From: RPQJ01 sp963846885
GTDB lineage: Bacteria > Pseudomonadota > Gammaproteobacteria > Steroidobacterales > Steroidobacteraceae
Assembly: GCA_963846885.1 (NCBI GenBank)
Contig: CAWJXS010000023.1
Location: 62,001-126,000, forward strand
Direction of reading: 5' to 3'
Length of the DNA stretch: 64,000 nucleotides
Shown here: positions 49,847 to 61,082 of the stretch, in pieces
How positions within the stretch are numbered: position 1 is the stretch's first letter
Layout: each line of letters begins with the position of its first letter
The notes under the pieces: model-generated
What the model was told of the DNA's origin: nothing
The model's input: only the letters and a program-made list of their open reading frames with translations
Database searches by the model: none
Program-made: the position numbers and the translations under genes

Positions 49847-50473
49847 TTGCCCAAACGCACCAAATCCTCCGCCGCCTGGCTTGCCGAGCACGAATCCGAC
49901 CCCTACGTGAAGCGGGCCCGGGAGGAGGGCTGGCGGTCGCGGGCCGTCTACAAGCTGGAAGAAATCCAGCAATCCGACCGCATCCTGCGACCGGGCATGA
50001 CCATCATCGACCTGGGCGCGGCCCCCGGCAGCTGGAGCCAGTACGCCAAGCGTTTGCTCGATGGCAAGGGCCGGATCATCGCGATGGACATCCTCGACAT
50101 GCCCGCCATCGCGGACGTCGAGTTCCTGCAGGGCGACTTCAACGACGATGCCGTGCTCGAGCAGCTGCTGGCCATGGTCGGTCCCGCTAGAGTCGATCTT
50201 GTGATGTCCGATATGGCCCCCAACATGATGGGCATTGCGGACGTGGACCATGACCGCTCGATGCAGCTGGTGGAACTTGCCGTGGATTTCGCCGGTCGGA
50301 CATTGCGTCCAGGTGGTGATTTTCTCGCCAAGGTGTTTCAGGGGCGCGGTTTCCAGCCGCTCGTGGCGCAGCTGCGCGGCAGCTTTGAATCCGTGAAGTT
50401 GCGCAAGCCGAAAGCTTCCAGGTCCCGCAGTGCCGAGGTGTACGTTCTGGCACGCGGGTATCGATTGGTGTAG
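49847..50473 (+). CDS. rlmE: 23S rRNA 2'-O-ribose U2552 methyltransferase RlmE (FtsJ)
   Basis: 208-residue SAM-dependent methyltransferase. Lys in YVKRAREEGWRSRAVYKLEEI, SAM motif DLGAAPGSWSQYA (about 56-68), Asp in VMSDMAPNMMG, Lys in FLAKVFQG and a C-terminal Glu (SAEVYVLARG) form the K-D-K-E set. The start is TTG 49847 (LPKRTKSSAAW); no ATG fits and there is no Shine-Dalgarno because the leader is pure pyrimidine. Followed by ftsH after 66 bp, as in many gammaproteobacteria. Confidence 0.94.
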   Translation: MPKRTKSSAAWLAEHESDPYVKRAREEGWRSRAVYKLEEIQQSDRILRPGMTIIDLGAAPGSWSQYAKRLLDGKGRIIAMDILDMPAIADVEFLQGDFNDDAVLEQLLAMVGPARVDLVMSDMAPNMMGIADVDHDRSMQLVELAVDFAGRTLRPGGDFLAKVFQGRGFQPLVAQLRGSFESVKLRKPKASRSRSAEVYVLARGYRLV

Positions 50474-50539
50474 TGTGAAATTCAGCCGTGATGGCGCGCA
50501 TGGCGCGCGCAGCTCAAGCGGCGTAGCCGAGGTCAGTAA

Positions 50540-52465
<1,926 letters not shown>

Positions 52466-52633
52466 AGGAAGGGGCTAGGGGTTAGGGGCTAGGGGTTAGT
52501 CGGAAGGGCGGCATTGCCGCCCTTTCCTTTTCTGGCTTCAGTCACCGATCTCGCCTGCGCTCAACCTCATTGACCGATGTCCTTCCGACTAGCCCCTAGT
52601 CCTCCCTAGCCCCTACCCCTGCCTCCCTTCCTC
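52466..52633. repeat. G-quadruplex-capable polypurine/polypyrimidine element after ftsH
   Basis: Directly after the ftsH stop, four GGGG tracts (52471-52474, 52478-52481, 52485-52488, 52492-52495) are separated by CTA, TTA and CTA loops. A complementary pyrimidine arm (CTTCCGACTAGCCCCTAG and on, about 52582-52632) lies just before the folP ATG. Between them is an intrinsic terminator. It is the third member of the purine-spacer-pyrimidine family in the window. Confidence 0.75.
52504..52531 (+). terminator. Intrinsic terminator of ftsH
   Basis: AAGGGCGGC (52504-52512), loop ATT, GCCGCCCTT (52516-52524), then TCCTTTTC. A strong 9-bp stem with a T-rich end, nested inside the purine/pyrimidine element. 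Confidence 0.85.
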
Positions 52634-53464
52634 ATGCGCTGCCGCGACCGAACGCTGTCCCTCGACGTGCCTGCCGTGATGGGCATCCTCAACGTCACGC
52701 CCGACTCGTTCTCCGACGGCGGCCTGCATTGCGATCGGCCAGCGGCCGTTGCAGCGGGTCTGCGCATGGTGGAAGAGGGTGCAGCCATCATCGACGTGGG
52801 GGGCGAGTCGACGCGTCCCGGCGCCGCACCGGTCGGCACGCAGGAAGAGATCGACCGCGTCGTCCCCGTGATCGAGGCGCTGGTCGCGCGTGCAGACGCC
52901 GTGATTTCGGTCGACACGAGCAAGCCTGAAGTGATCGCCGCTGCGCTGCGGGCCGGCGCCCACATGGTCAACGACGTTCGCGCGCTGCAGCTGCCGGGCG
53001 CATTGCAGGCCGCGGCCTCACACGGCGCTGCTGTCTGCGTGATGCACATGCAGGGCGAGCCCGCGACGATGCAGGCGGCGCCGAGGTACGACGACGTCGT
53101 GGCTGAGGTGCATGCCTTCCTGGCCGGGCGCGTCGCGGCCTGCCGCGCGGCGGGGATCGGCCTGGACTCGATCTGTGTCGATCCAGGCATCGGCTTTGGC
53201 AAGACCTACGAGCACAACCTTGCGCTGCTGCAAAACCAGCGCTGCTTCACCGATCTGGGATGCCCCGTGCTCATCGGCGTCTCGCGCAAGGGCCTGATCG
53301 GTATCATGACGGGCAGGCCCGCGTCCGCAAGGCTCGTGGGCAGCGCCGTCGCTGCCGCCTTTGCGGTGGCAGCCGGGGCGGCCATCATCCGCGCGCATGA
53401 CGTGCCCGCGACCGTCGATGCGGTCAAGGTTGCCGTCGCGTTGAAAGGAGCGAGCAGACAGTGA
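52634..53464 (+). CDS. folP: Dihydropteroate synthase
   Basis: 276-residue TIM-barrel enzyme joining p-aminobenzoate to the pterin in folate synthesis. Signatures: VMGILNVTPDSFSDGG (about 15-30), IDVGGESTRPGA, MVNDVRAL, CVDPGIGFGKT, and LIGVSRKGLIG. ATG 52634 follows a pyrimidine leader (CTGCCTCCCTTCCTC) with no Shine-Dalgarno. glmM overlaps its stop by GTGA. Confidence 0.95.
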   Translation: MRCRDRTLSLDVPAVMGILNVTPDSFSDGGLHCDRPAAVAAGLRMVEEGAAIIDVGGESTRPGAAPVGTQEEIDRVVPVIEALVARADAVISVDTSKPEVIAAALRAGAHMVNDVRALQLPGALQAAASHGAAVCVMHMQGEPATMQAAPRYDDVVAEVHAFLAGRVAACRAAGIGLDSICVDPGIGFGKTYEHNLALLQNQRCFTDLGCPVLIGVSRKGLIGIMTGRPASARLVGSAVAAAFAVAAGAAIIRAHDVPATVDAVKVAVALKGASRQ

Positions 53465-54792
53465 GCAGGAAGTATTTCGGCACCGACGGCGTCCGCGGCC
53501 AGGTCGGCCAGCACCCCATGACGGTCGAGTTCGCGTTGCGGCTCGCCAGCGCCGCCGCCCGCGTGCTTGCGCCGAACGGCGGCACGGCGCTGGTGGGCAA
53601 GGACACGCGGCTGTCCGGTTACATGTTCGAGGCTGCGCTCGAGGCCGGCTTCATCGCTGCGGGCGTCAACGTCAACCTGATCGGGCCGTTGCCCACGCCG
53701 GGCATCGCGTACATGGCGCAGAAGTTCGGCTGCAAGTTCGGTGTCGTGATCAGCGCGTCGCACAACCTCTACGAAGACAACGGCATCAAGTTCTTCGACG
53801 AGCACGGCAGCAAGCTCACCGACGAGCAGGAGGCGCAGATCGAGGCCTACCTCGACGAGCCGGCGCTGACGCGCGAATCGATCCACCTGGGCAAGGCTGC
53901 GCGCGTGGACAAGTCGCGCGTCGCCTACCAGGAGTTCTGCATGTCGGTGCTGCCGAAGGGCACGGACCTTGCGGGGCTGAAGGTCGTGATCGACTGCGCG
54001 AACGGCGCGGCCTACAAGGTGGCGCCGCGCGTGCTCACCGACCTCGGGGCCGAGATCATTCCCCTCGGTTGCTCGCCCAACGGGCGCAACATCAACCTGC
54101 GCTGCGGCTCGACGTCGCCCGAGTTGATCCAGGCGACCGTGTCCGGCGTGCACGCCGACGTCGGCATCGCGCTCGACGGCGACGGCGACCGGCTCGTCAT
54201 GGTCGACCACCTCGGGCGCATCGCCGATGGCGACCAGTTGCTCTACGTCATCGCTTCGGATCGCAAGCGCACCGGCATGTTGCGGGGTCCGGTGGTGGGC
54301 ACCGTGATGAGCAACCTGGGCCTGGAGCAGAAGCTGCGTGCCGAAGGGATCGAGTTCATGCGCGCCAAGGTGGGCGACCGCTACGTGCTCGCGATGCTGA
54401 AGGAACACGGCGGTGTGCTCGGTGGCGAGACTTCGGGCCATCTGCTGTGCCTCGATCGCACCACGACCGGCGACGGCCTGATCAGCGCGCTGGAGGTGCT
54501 CGCCGTGATGAAACGGACGGGCCGTCCGCTGGCTGAGCTCGTGGCCGGCATGCCCAAGTTCCCCCAGGTCATGATCAACGTGCGGGTCAAGGAACGCGTC
54601 GACCCGGCGCAGTCGCCCGTCATCCAGGCGGCCGTGCAGCGCGCAGAAAAGGCGATGGGGACCACCGGGCGGGTGGTGCTGCGAGCCTCGGGCACCGAAC
54701 CCGTGATCCGCGTGATGATCGAGGCGCAGGACGAGGCAGTCGCCACGCGGCAGGCCAACGAGCTGGCGGACGTGGTGCGCAATGCCATTTGA
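53461..54792 (+). CDS. glmM: Phosphoglucosamine mutase
   Basis: 443 residues; converts glucosamine-6-P to glucosamine-1-P for UDP-GlcNAc, peptidoglycan and LPS. RKYFGTDGVRGQVG opens the protein; the active-site phosphoserine is Ser100 in ISASHNLYEDNGIKFF; the metal loop is ALDGDGDRLVMVD; GGETSGHLLC is the sugar-binding loop; RASGTEPVIRVM is the phosphate-binding loop. GTG 53461 overlaps the folP stop. folP-glmM linkage is widespread. Confidence 0.96.
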   Translation: MSRKYFGTDGVRGQVGQHPMTVEFALRLASAAARVLAPNGGTALVGKDTRLSGYMFEAALEAGFIAAGVNVNLIGPLPTPGIAYMAQKFGCKFGVVISASHNLYEDNGIKFFDEHGSKLTDEQEAQIEAYLDEPALTRESIHLGKAARVDKSRVAYQEFCMSVLPKGTDLAGLKVVIDCANGAAYKVAPRVLTDLGAEIIPLGCSPNGRNINLRCGSTSPELIQATVSGVHADVGIALDGDGDRLVMVDHLGRIADGDQLLYVIASDRKRTGMLRGPVVGTVMSNLGLEQKLRAEGIEFMRAKVGDRYVLAMLKEHGGVLGGETSGHLLCLDRTTTGDGLISALEVLAVMKRTGRPLAELVAGMPKFPQVMINVRVKERVDPAQSPVIQAAVQRAEKAMGTTGRVVLRASGTEPVIRVMIEAQDEAVATRQANELADVVRNAI

Positions 54793-54809
54793 CCTGCGCC
54801 CGTCCCGCA

Positions 54810-54838
54810 TTGCTTTAACCCGACCCCGCCGCTAAGAT
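54810..54838 (+). promoter_or_regulatory. Putative promoter of tpiA
   Basis: TTGCTT (54810-54815), 17-bp spacer, TAAGAT (54833-54838), 66 bp before the tpiA ATG in the 112-bp gap after glmM. Each hexamer matches consensus only moderately (three and four of six). Confidence 0.4.
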
Positions 54839-54904
54839 CGCGCGCCTTTCGCGGCCCGCCCGGCTGGGTGGTTTCGCTCAATATTCTGCGGGGGATCGTT
54901 CAAC

Positions 54905-55657
54905 ATGCGTCAGCCGCTCGTCGCGGGCAACTGGAAGATGCACGGATCGCGCGCCGAGAACGCGCAGCTGGTGAGCGGACTGCTCGACCTGCTGCAGCCC
55001 GGCAAGCGGGCCGAGATCATGCTGTGTCCGCCGTTCCCTTACCTGATGGAGACGGCCCGCCTGCTGAAAGACTCGGGGGTGGCACTCGGGGCCCAATCCG
55101 TGTGCGCGGAAGCGCAGGGCGCCTTCACGGGTGAAGTCTCGGCCGCCATGCTCAAGGACGTGGGTTGCAGCTACGTGCTGGTCGGCCACTCGGAGCGGCG
55201 GCAGCTGTATGCAGAAAGCGACAACCTGGTCGCGCGCAAGTTCGTGGCGGCGCAGTCCCAGGGCCTGGTCCCGGTGCTGTGCGTGGGCGAAACCCTCGAG
55301 GAACGGGAAGGCGACCAGACCACGGCCGTGGTGACGCGGCAGCTGGAAGCGGTCCTCGCGGTGAGCGGTATCCAGTCCCTGGCCCGGGCGGTCATCGCCT
55401 ATGAGCCGGTCTGGGCGATCGGGACCGGCCGGACGGCCACGCCGGAGCAGGCACAGGCCGTCCACGCGATGATTCGTGCCAAGGTCACGGACCGGGATGC
55501 TACAATAGGCGGATCGGTCAGGCTCCTGTACGGCGGCAGCGTCAAGGCTTCCAACGCCCAGGAACTGTTCGCGATGCCCGATATCGACGGCGGACTCGTC
55601 GGCGGGGCGTCGCTCAAGGCGGACGAATTCGCACGCATCTGCGCCGGCGCAGGTTGA
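54905..55657 (+). CDS. tpiA: Triosephosphate isomerase
   Basis: 250-residue glycolytic enzyme. RQPLVAGNWKMHGS carries Asn/Lys of the active site, VGHSERRQLY the catalytic His, AYEPVWAIGTGRTATPEQA the catalytic Glu and loop 6, and YGGSVKASN and GGLVGGASL the phosphate-binding loops. ATG 54905. Followed by secG after 40 bp, the usual tpiA-secG pairing. Confidence 0.96.
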   Translation: MRQPLVAGNWKMHGSRAENAQLVSGLLDLLQPGKRAEIMLCPPFPYLMETARLLKDSGVALGAQSVCAEAQGAFTGEVSAAMLKDVGCSYVLVGHSERRQLYAESDNLVARKFVAAQSQGLVPVLCVGETLEEREGDQTTAVVTRQLEAVLAVSGIQSLARAVIAYEPVWAIGTGRTATPEQAQAVHAMIRAKVTDRDATIGGSVRLLYGGSVKASNAQELFAMPDIDGGLVGGASLKADEFARICAGAG

Positions 55658-55697
55658 CGGCGAAGCGTCCTCACCAGTTGGCATAAGGTTCTTTTTG

Positions 55698-56132
55698 ATG
55701 AATTGGCTGCAGACTCTGGCTGTCGTTTTCCACGTGCTGCTCGCGTTCGCGATCATCGGCATCGTGCTCCTGCAGCGCGGCAAGGGTGCCGACGCGGGTG
55801 CCGGCTTCGGCGCAGGCGCGTCGGGCACCGTGTTCGGTGCGCGCGGCTCGGCCAATTTCCTCTCGCGCACGACTGCGGTCCTCGCCACGCTGTTCTTCCT
55901 GACCAGCCTCGGCCTGACCTACCTGTTCAGCCAGCAGAAAGCGCCGACCAGCGTCGTCGACACCGTGCAGCAGGCTGCACCGGCGCCGGCACCCGCTGCG
56001 GATCCGACTGCATTGCCTGCGCTGCCTGCAGCACCGCCGGCCGCAACCCCGGCAACGCCTGCCACTGGCGGCACCCCGCCCGCGGCGCAGCCGCAGCAGA
56101 CGCCGCCGGCAGGGCAGCCCGCGGGCAACTGA
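55698..56132 (+). CDS. secG: Protein translocase subunit SecG
   Basis: 144 residues. Two TM helices (LAVVFHVLLAFAIIGIVLLQ and AVLATLFFLTSLGLTYLF) flank the cytosolic loop RGKGADAGAGFGAGASGTVFGARG, diagnostic of SecG. The tail after residue 75 is long and Pro/Ala/Thr/Gln-rich, as in several gammaproteobacteria. ATG 55698; TTG one codon earlier is less likely. Confidence 0.95.
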   Translation: MNWLQTLAVVFHVLLAFAIIGIVLLQRGKGADAGAGFGAGASGTVFGARGSANFLSRTTAVLATLFFLTSLGLTYLFSQQKAPTSVVDTVQQAAPAPAPAADPTALPALPAAPPAATPATPATGGTPPAAQPQQTPPAGQPAGN

Positions 56133-56159
56133 GACAGGCTGAAGAAATCGATTGACGAA

Positions 56160-56244
56160 GCGGATGTGGTGGAATTGGTAGACACGCTAGCTTGAGGGGT
56201 TAGTGCCGAAAGGCGTGAGAGTTCGAGTCTCTCCATCCGCACCA
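56160..56244 (+). tRNA. tRNA-Leu(GAG)
   Basis: 85 nt including encoded CCA. Acceptor GCGGATG pairs with CATCCGC; D-arm region GTGGAATTGGTAGACACG; anticodon stem CTAGC/GTTAG around TTGAGGG, giving anticodon GAG; long variable arm TGCCGAAAGGCGT of class II type; T-arm GAGAGTTCGAGTCTCTC. It lies between secG and nuoA, the same place as in Xanthomonadaceae from memory. Confidence 0.96.
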
Positions 56245-56258
56245 GGTCGAACAGAACG

Positions 56259-56283
56259 AGGCGAGCCAAGGCTCGCCTTTTTC
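56259..56283 (+). terminator. Intrinsic terminator after tRNA-Leu
   Basis: AGGCGAGCC (56259-56267), AA, GGCTCGCCT (56270-56278), then TTTTC. The tight loop likely opens to CAAG. It ends the secG/tRNA unit before the nuo operon. A TAGAAT at 56318-56323 may be the -10 box of the nuo promoter, without a convincing -35. Confidence 0.85.
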
Positions 56284-56362
56284 ATTTCCGGTCTTACTGC
56301 GCTGCAATTGGTGCTGTTAGAATTGCGGGCTAATCGCACCCTCTTCGAGACCATCGCTCGAG

Positions 56363-56719
56363 ATGCTTGCAGAATACCTGCCGGTCCTGATTTTCCTTGT
56401 GGTGGCTGGCGGACTCGGCGTCCTCCTGCTCGTTCTCGGCTTTCTGCTGGCGCCGCGCCGCCCCGACGCCGAAAAGCTCTCGCCTTACGAGTGCGGCTTC
56501 GAGGCGTTCGAAGATTCCCGCATGAAGTTCGACGTGCGGTACTACCTGGTCGCCATTCTCTTCATCGTGTTCGATCTGGAAATCGCGTTCCTGTTCCCGT
56601 GGGCCGTTGCCCTCGATTCGATCGGCATCGTGGCGCTGGCAGCGATGGGGGTGTTCCTGCTGGTGCTCGTGGTCGGCTTCATCTACGAGTGGAAGAAAGG
56701 GGCGCTCGAATGGGATTAG
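56363..56719 (+). CDS. nuoA: NADH-quinone oxidoreductase subunit A
   Basis: 118-residue membrane subunit of complex I with three TM helices (about 8-30, 62-84, 90-110). The loop SPYECGFEAFEDSRMKFDVRYYLVAILFIVFDLEIAFLFPWA is the family signature; its conserved Cys is near the quinone site. First gene of nuoA-H; its stop lies inside the start of nuoB. Confidence 0.96.
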   Translation: MLAEYLPVLIFLVVAGGLGVLLLVLGFLLAPRRPDAEKLSPYECGFEAFEDSRMKFDVRYYLVAILFIVFDLEIAFLFPWAVALDSIGIVALAAMGVFLLVLVVGFIYEWKKGALEWD

Positions 56720-57204
56720 AGGCACCGAGCAGCACCGACGCGCCCGCCGATCGCGGCGTGTTCACGACGTCGGTCGACGCACTCATGAACTGGGCGCGCA
56801 CCGGCTCGATGTGGCCGATGACGTTCGGCCTCGCCTGCTGCGCCGTCGAGATGATGCACGCGGGCGCCGCGCGCTACGACCTCGACCGCTTCGGCATCGT
56901 CTTCCGCCCCAGCCCGCGGCAATCCGACGTGATGATCGTCGCCGGCACGCTCGTCAACAAGATGGCCCCTGCGCTGCGCAAGGTCTACGACCAGATGCCG
57001 GAGCCGCGCTGGGTCATCTCGATGGGTTCCTGCGCGAACGGCGGCGGCTACTACCACTATTCGTACGCCGTGGTCCGCGGTTGTGACCGGATCGTGCCCG
57101 TCGACGTGTACGTGCCGGGCTGTCCGCCGTCTGCCGAAGCGCTGATTTACGGCTTGATCCAGTTGCAGAAGAAAATCCACCGCACGCAGACGATTGCGCG
57201 CTGA
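56710..57204 (+). CDS. nuoB: NADH-quinone oxidoreductase subunit B
   Basis: 164-residue subunit holding iron-sulfur cluster N2 next to quinone. Ligands: tandem Cys in FGLACCAVEMMH, Cys in MGSCANGGGYY, and Cys in VPGCPPSAEALIYG. ATG 56710 overlaps nuoA by 10 bp; the frame is open further upstream through the tRNA, but only this start fits. Confidence 0.96.
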   Translation: MGLEAPSSTDAPADRGVFTTSVDALMNWARTGSMWPMTFGLACCAVEMMHAGAARYDLDRFGIVFRPSPRQSDVMIVAGTLVNKMAPALRKVYDQMPEPRWVISMGSCANGGGYYHYSYAVVRGCDRIVPVDVYVPGCPPSAEALIYGLIQLQKKIHRTQTIAR

Positions 57205-57222
57205 GCGAGACCGGACAAGGGC

Positions 57223-57981
57223 ATGAACCAGGCGTTGGAACAACTCGCCGAGTCGATCTCGGGTCGCTTTGCCGGCCAGGTGACGCGTGTCGAATCGCGT
57301 TGCGGCGAACTCACGTTCGAAGTGGAGCCCGCCGCTCTCGTGGCTGCGTGCACGGCCTTGCGCGACGAGGCCGACTGGAGCTTCGAGCAACTCATCGACC
57401 TCTGCGGCGTCGACTATTCACTCTACGGCGTCGACGAATGGAACACCGAGACCGCGACGTTCCGCGGCTTCAGCCGTGGCGTGAACCGCGTGGCGCCGGC
57501 GGGTGCCCACGCCCCAGCCCTCACCCCGTCCCTCACCCGGCCTGCGGCCGACCTCTCCCATCGAGATGGGAGAGGTGAAGAGCAAAGATTCGCGGTGGTC
57601 TATCACCTGCTCAGCGTGAAGCACAACCGGCGCTTGCGCCTGCGCGTGTTCTGCGAGCCCGGCGAGCCGCCGATGATCGACTCCGTGATCGAGATCTGGA
57701 AGGCCGCGGACTGGTTCGAGCGCGAGGCGTTCGACCTGTTCGGCATCCTGTTCCGGGGTCACCCCGACCTGCGCCGGCTACTGACGGACTACGGCTTCAT
57801 CGGGCATCCGTTCCGCAAGGACTTCCCGCTGATGGGCAACGTCGAAGTCCGCTACGACCCCATCAAGGGCCGCGTGGTTTACGAGCCGGTCAGCATCGAG
57901 CCGCGCACGCTGGTGCCGCGCGTGATCCGCGACGACAACCGCTACGAGGCCGCGCTCAAGGACGCACCGAAGCATGGCTGA
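57223..57981 (+). CDS. nuoC: NADH-quinone oxidoreductase subunit C with in-frame REP insertion
   Basis: 252-residue 30-kDa subunit of the peripheral arm. Normal family blocks: FEQLIDLCGVDYSLYG, RFAVVYHLLSVKHNRRLRLRVF, WFEREAFDLFGILFRGHPDLRRLLTDYGFIGHPFRKDFPLMGNVEVRYD. Between FSRGVNR and RFAVVYH lies an extra segment of about 33 residues (89-121). Residues 103-120 are encoded by a REP-like repeat (57530-57580). The frame stays open, so the repeat is translated. nuoD starts within its last codons. Confidence 0.95.
   Translation: MNQALEQLAESISGRFAGQVTRVESRCGELTFEVEPAALVAACTALRDEADWSFEQLIDLCGVDYSLYGVDEWNTETATFRGFSRGVNRVAPAGAHAPALTPSLTRPAADLSHRDGRGEEQRFAVVYHLLSVKHNRRLRLRVFCEPGEPPMIDSVIEIWKAADWFEREAFDLFGILFRGHPDLRRLLTDYGFIGHPFRKDFPLMGNVEVRYDPIKGRVVYEPVSIEPRTLVPRVIRDDNRYEAALKDAPKHG
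57530..57580 (+). repeat. REP-like palindromic repeat inside nuoC
   Basis: CCCTCACCC, GGCCTGCGGCC, then ACCTCTCCCATC-GA-GATGGGAGAGGT, a perfect 12-bp stem (57551-57562 with 57565-57576), and GAAG. Its first 30 bases are identical to 44171-44200 in the dapB-carA gap. In the nuoC frame it reads about SLTRPAADLSHRDGRGEE. Confidence 0.85.
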
Positions 57982-59227
57982 GATCCGCAGCTATACGATG
58001 AATTTCGGCCCGCAGCACCCGGCAGCCCACGGCGTGCTGCGCCTGGTGCTCGAGATGGACGGCGAAGTCGTGCAGAAGGCCGACCCGCACATCGGCCTGC
58101 TGCATCGCGCGACCGAGAAGCTGGCCGAGAGCAAGCCGTACAACCAGTCGATCGGCTACATGGACCGGCTCGACTACGTCTCGATGATGTGCAACGAGCA
58201 CGCGTACTGCATGGCCATCGAGAAGCTGCTCGGCGTGCAGGTGCCAGAGCGCGCGCAGTACATCCGCGTCATGTTCGACGAGATCACGCGCATCCTGAAC
58301 CACCTGATGTGGCTCGGCGCGCACGGCCTCGACATCGGCGCGATGACGATGTTCCTGTACTGCTTCCGCGAGCGCGAAGACCTCATGGACTGCTACGAGG
58401 CGGTCTCGGGCACGCGCATGCACGCGACGTACTACCGGCCGGGCGGCGTGTATCGGGACCTGCCGGATACCCTGCCGAAGTACCAGCCGTCACGCTTCCG
58501 CAGCGCGAAGGAAATCAACCGCCTGAACGAGGCGCGTTCCGGCACGCTGCTCGATTTCATCGACGATTTCACGGCGCGGTTCCCGGCGGCCATCGACGAG
58601 TACGAAACGCTGCTCACCGACAACCGCATCTGGAAGCAGCGCACGGTCAACATCGGCGTCGTGACGCCCGAGCGCGCGCTCAACCTCGGCTTCACCGGCC
58701 CCGTGCTGCGCGGTTCCGGCATCGCCTGGGACCTGCGCAAGAAGCAGCCGTACGAAGTCTACGACCGCATGGATTTCGACATCCCGGTCGGTCTCAATGG
58801 CGACTGCTACGACCGCTACCTGGTCCGCGTCGAAGAGCTGCGCCAGTCGAATCGCATCGTCAAGCAGTGCGTCGACTGGCTCAAGAAGAACCCGGGCCCC
58901 GTGATGGTCGACGATCACAAGATCGTGCCGCCGCGGCGCGAAGAGATGAAGGGCGACATGGAATCGCTGATCCATCACTTCAAGCTCTTCACGGAAGGCT
59001 ATTGCGTGCCTGCCGGTGAATCGTACGGCGCCGTCGAGGCGCCCAAGGGCGAGTTCGGGATCTACCTGATCTCGGATGGCGCCAACAAGCCGTACCGGCT
59101 CAAGTGCCGCGCGCCGGGCTTCCCGCACCTCGCGGCACTCGAGGAAATGACCACGGGCCACATGCTGGCCGACGTCGTCGCGGTGATCGGCACCCTCGAC
59201 ATCGTGTTCGGAGAGATCGACCGGTGA
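57974..59227 (+). CDS. nuoD: NADH-quinone oxidoreductase subunit D
   Basis: 417-residue 49-kDa subunit forming the quinone chamber with NuoB. Signatures: YTMNFGPQHPAAHGVLRLVLEMDGEVV, HIGLLHRATEKLAE, MDRLDYVSMMCNEHAY, HATYYRPGGVYRDLP, and the C-terminal FGEIDR. ATG 57974 overlaps nuoC by eight bases; the stop overlaps the nuoE GTG. Confidence 0.96.
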   Translation: MAEIRSYTMNFGPQHPAAHGVLRLVLEMDGEVVQKADPHIGLLHRATEKLAESKPYNQSIGYMDRLDYVSMMCNEHAYCMAIEKLLGVQVPERAQYIRVMFDEITRILNHLMWLGAHGLDIGAMTMFLYCFREREDLMDCYEAVSGTRMHATYYRPGGVYRDLPDTLPKYQPSRFRSAKEINRLNEARSGTLLDFIDDFTARFPAAIDEYETLLTDNRIWKQRTVNIGVVTPERALNLGFTGPVLRGSGIAWDLRKKQPYEVYDRMDFDIPVGLNGDCYDRYLVRVEELRQSNRIVKQCVDWLKKNPGPVMVDDHKIVPPRREEMKGDMESLIHHFKLFTEGYCVPAGESYGAVEAPKGEFGIYLISDGANKPYRLKCRAPGFPHLAALEEMTTGHMLADVVAVIGTLDIVFGEIDR

Positions 59228-59739
59228 GCGAAACCATCCACCCTGCGACGTCCGGCACGGGCGAGGTTCTTTCCGCGCATGTCCGGGAAGAAATCGACCA
59301 CTGGCTGAAGAAGTTCCCGGCGGATCGCAAGCGTTCGGCCGTCATCGCTGCGCTGCATGCGGTGCAGCACGAGCATGGTCACCTGCCGCAGGATTCGATG
59401 GACGCCGTGGCCGACTACCTCGGCCTGCCGCCGATCCAGGTGTACGAGGTCGCGTCGTTCTATTCGATGTTCGAGACCAGTCCGTGCGGCCGCAATCACA
59501 TCTCGGTCTGCACCAACATCTCGTGCATGCTGCGCGGCGGTGAAGAACTGCTGGCCCACGTCGAGAAGCGCCTCGGCGTCAAGGTGGGCGGAAGCACACC
59601 CGACGGCCGCTTCTTCATCAAGCGCGAAGAGGAATGCCTGGCGGCGTGCAATGGCGCGCCGATGATGATGGTCAACCACGTGTACTTCGAGAACCTGACG
59701 CCTGAGAAGGTGGACCAGATTCTCGACGACCACAAGTAA
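59224..59739 (+). CDS. nuoE: NADH-quinone oxidoreductase subunit E
   Basis: 171-residue 24-kDa subunit with thioredoxin-like [2Fe-2S] cluster N1a. Ligands: CTNISC (CX4C) and CLAAC (CX3C). HEHGHLPQDSMDAVADYLGLPPIQVYEVASFYSMF is the family helical region. GTG 59224 overlaps the nuoD stop (GTGA). Confidence 0.96.
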   Translation: MSETIHPATSGTGEVLSAHVREEIDHWLKKFPADRKRSAVIAALHAVQHEHGHLPQDSMDAVADYLGLPPIQVYEVASFYSMFETSPCGRNHISVCTNISCMLRGGEELLAHVEKRLGVKVGGSTPDGRFFIKREEECLAACNGAPMMMVNHVYFENLTPEKVDQILDDHK

Positions 59740-59764
59740 GCCGGTTTCGAGCAGGAGCGCCCGC

Positions 59765-61072
<1,308 letters not shown>

Positions 61073-61082
61073 TCAAGGCACC

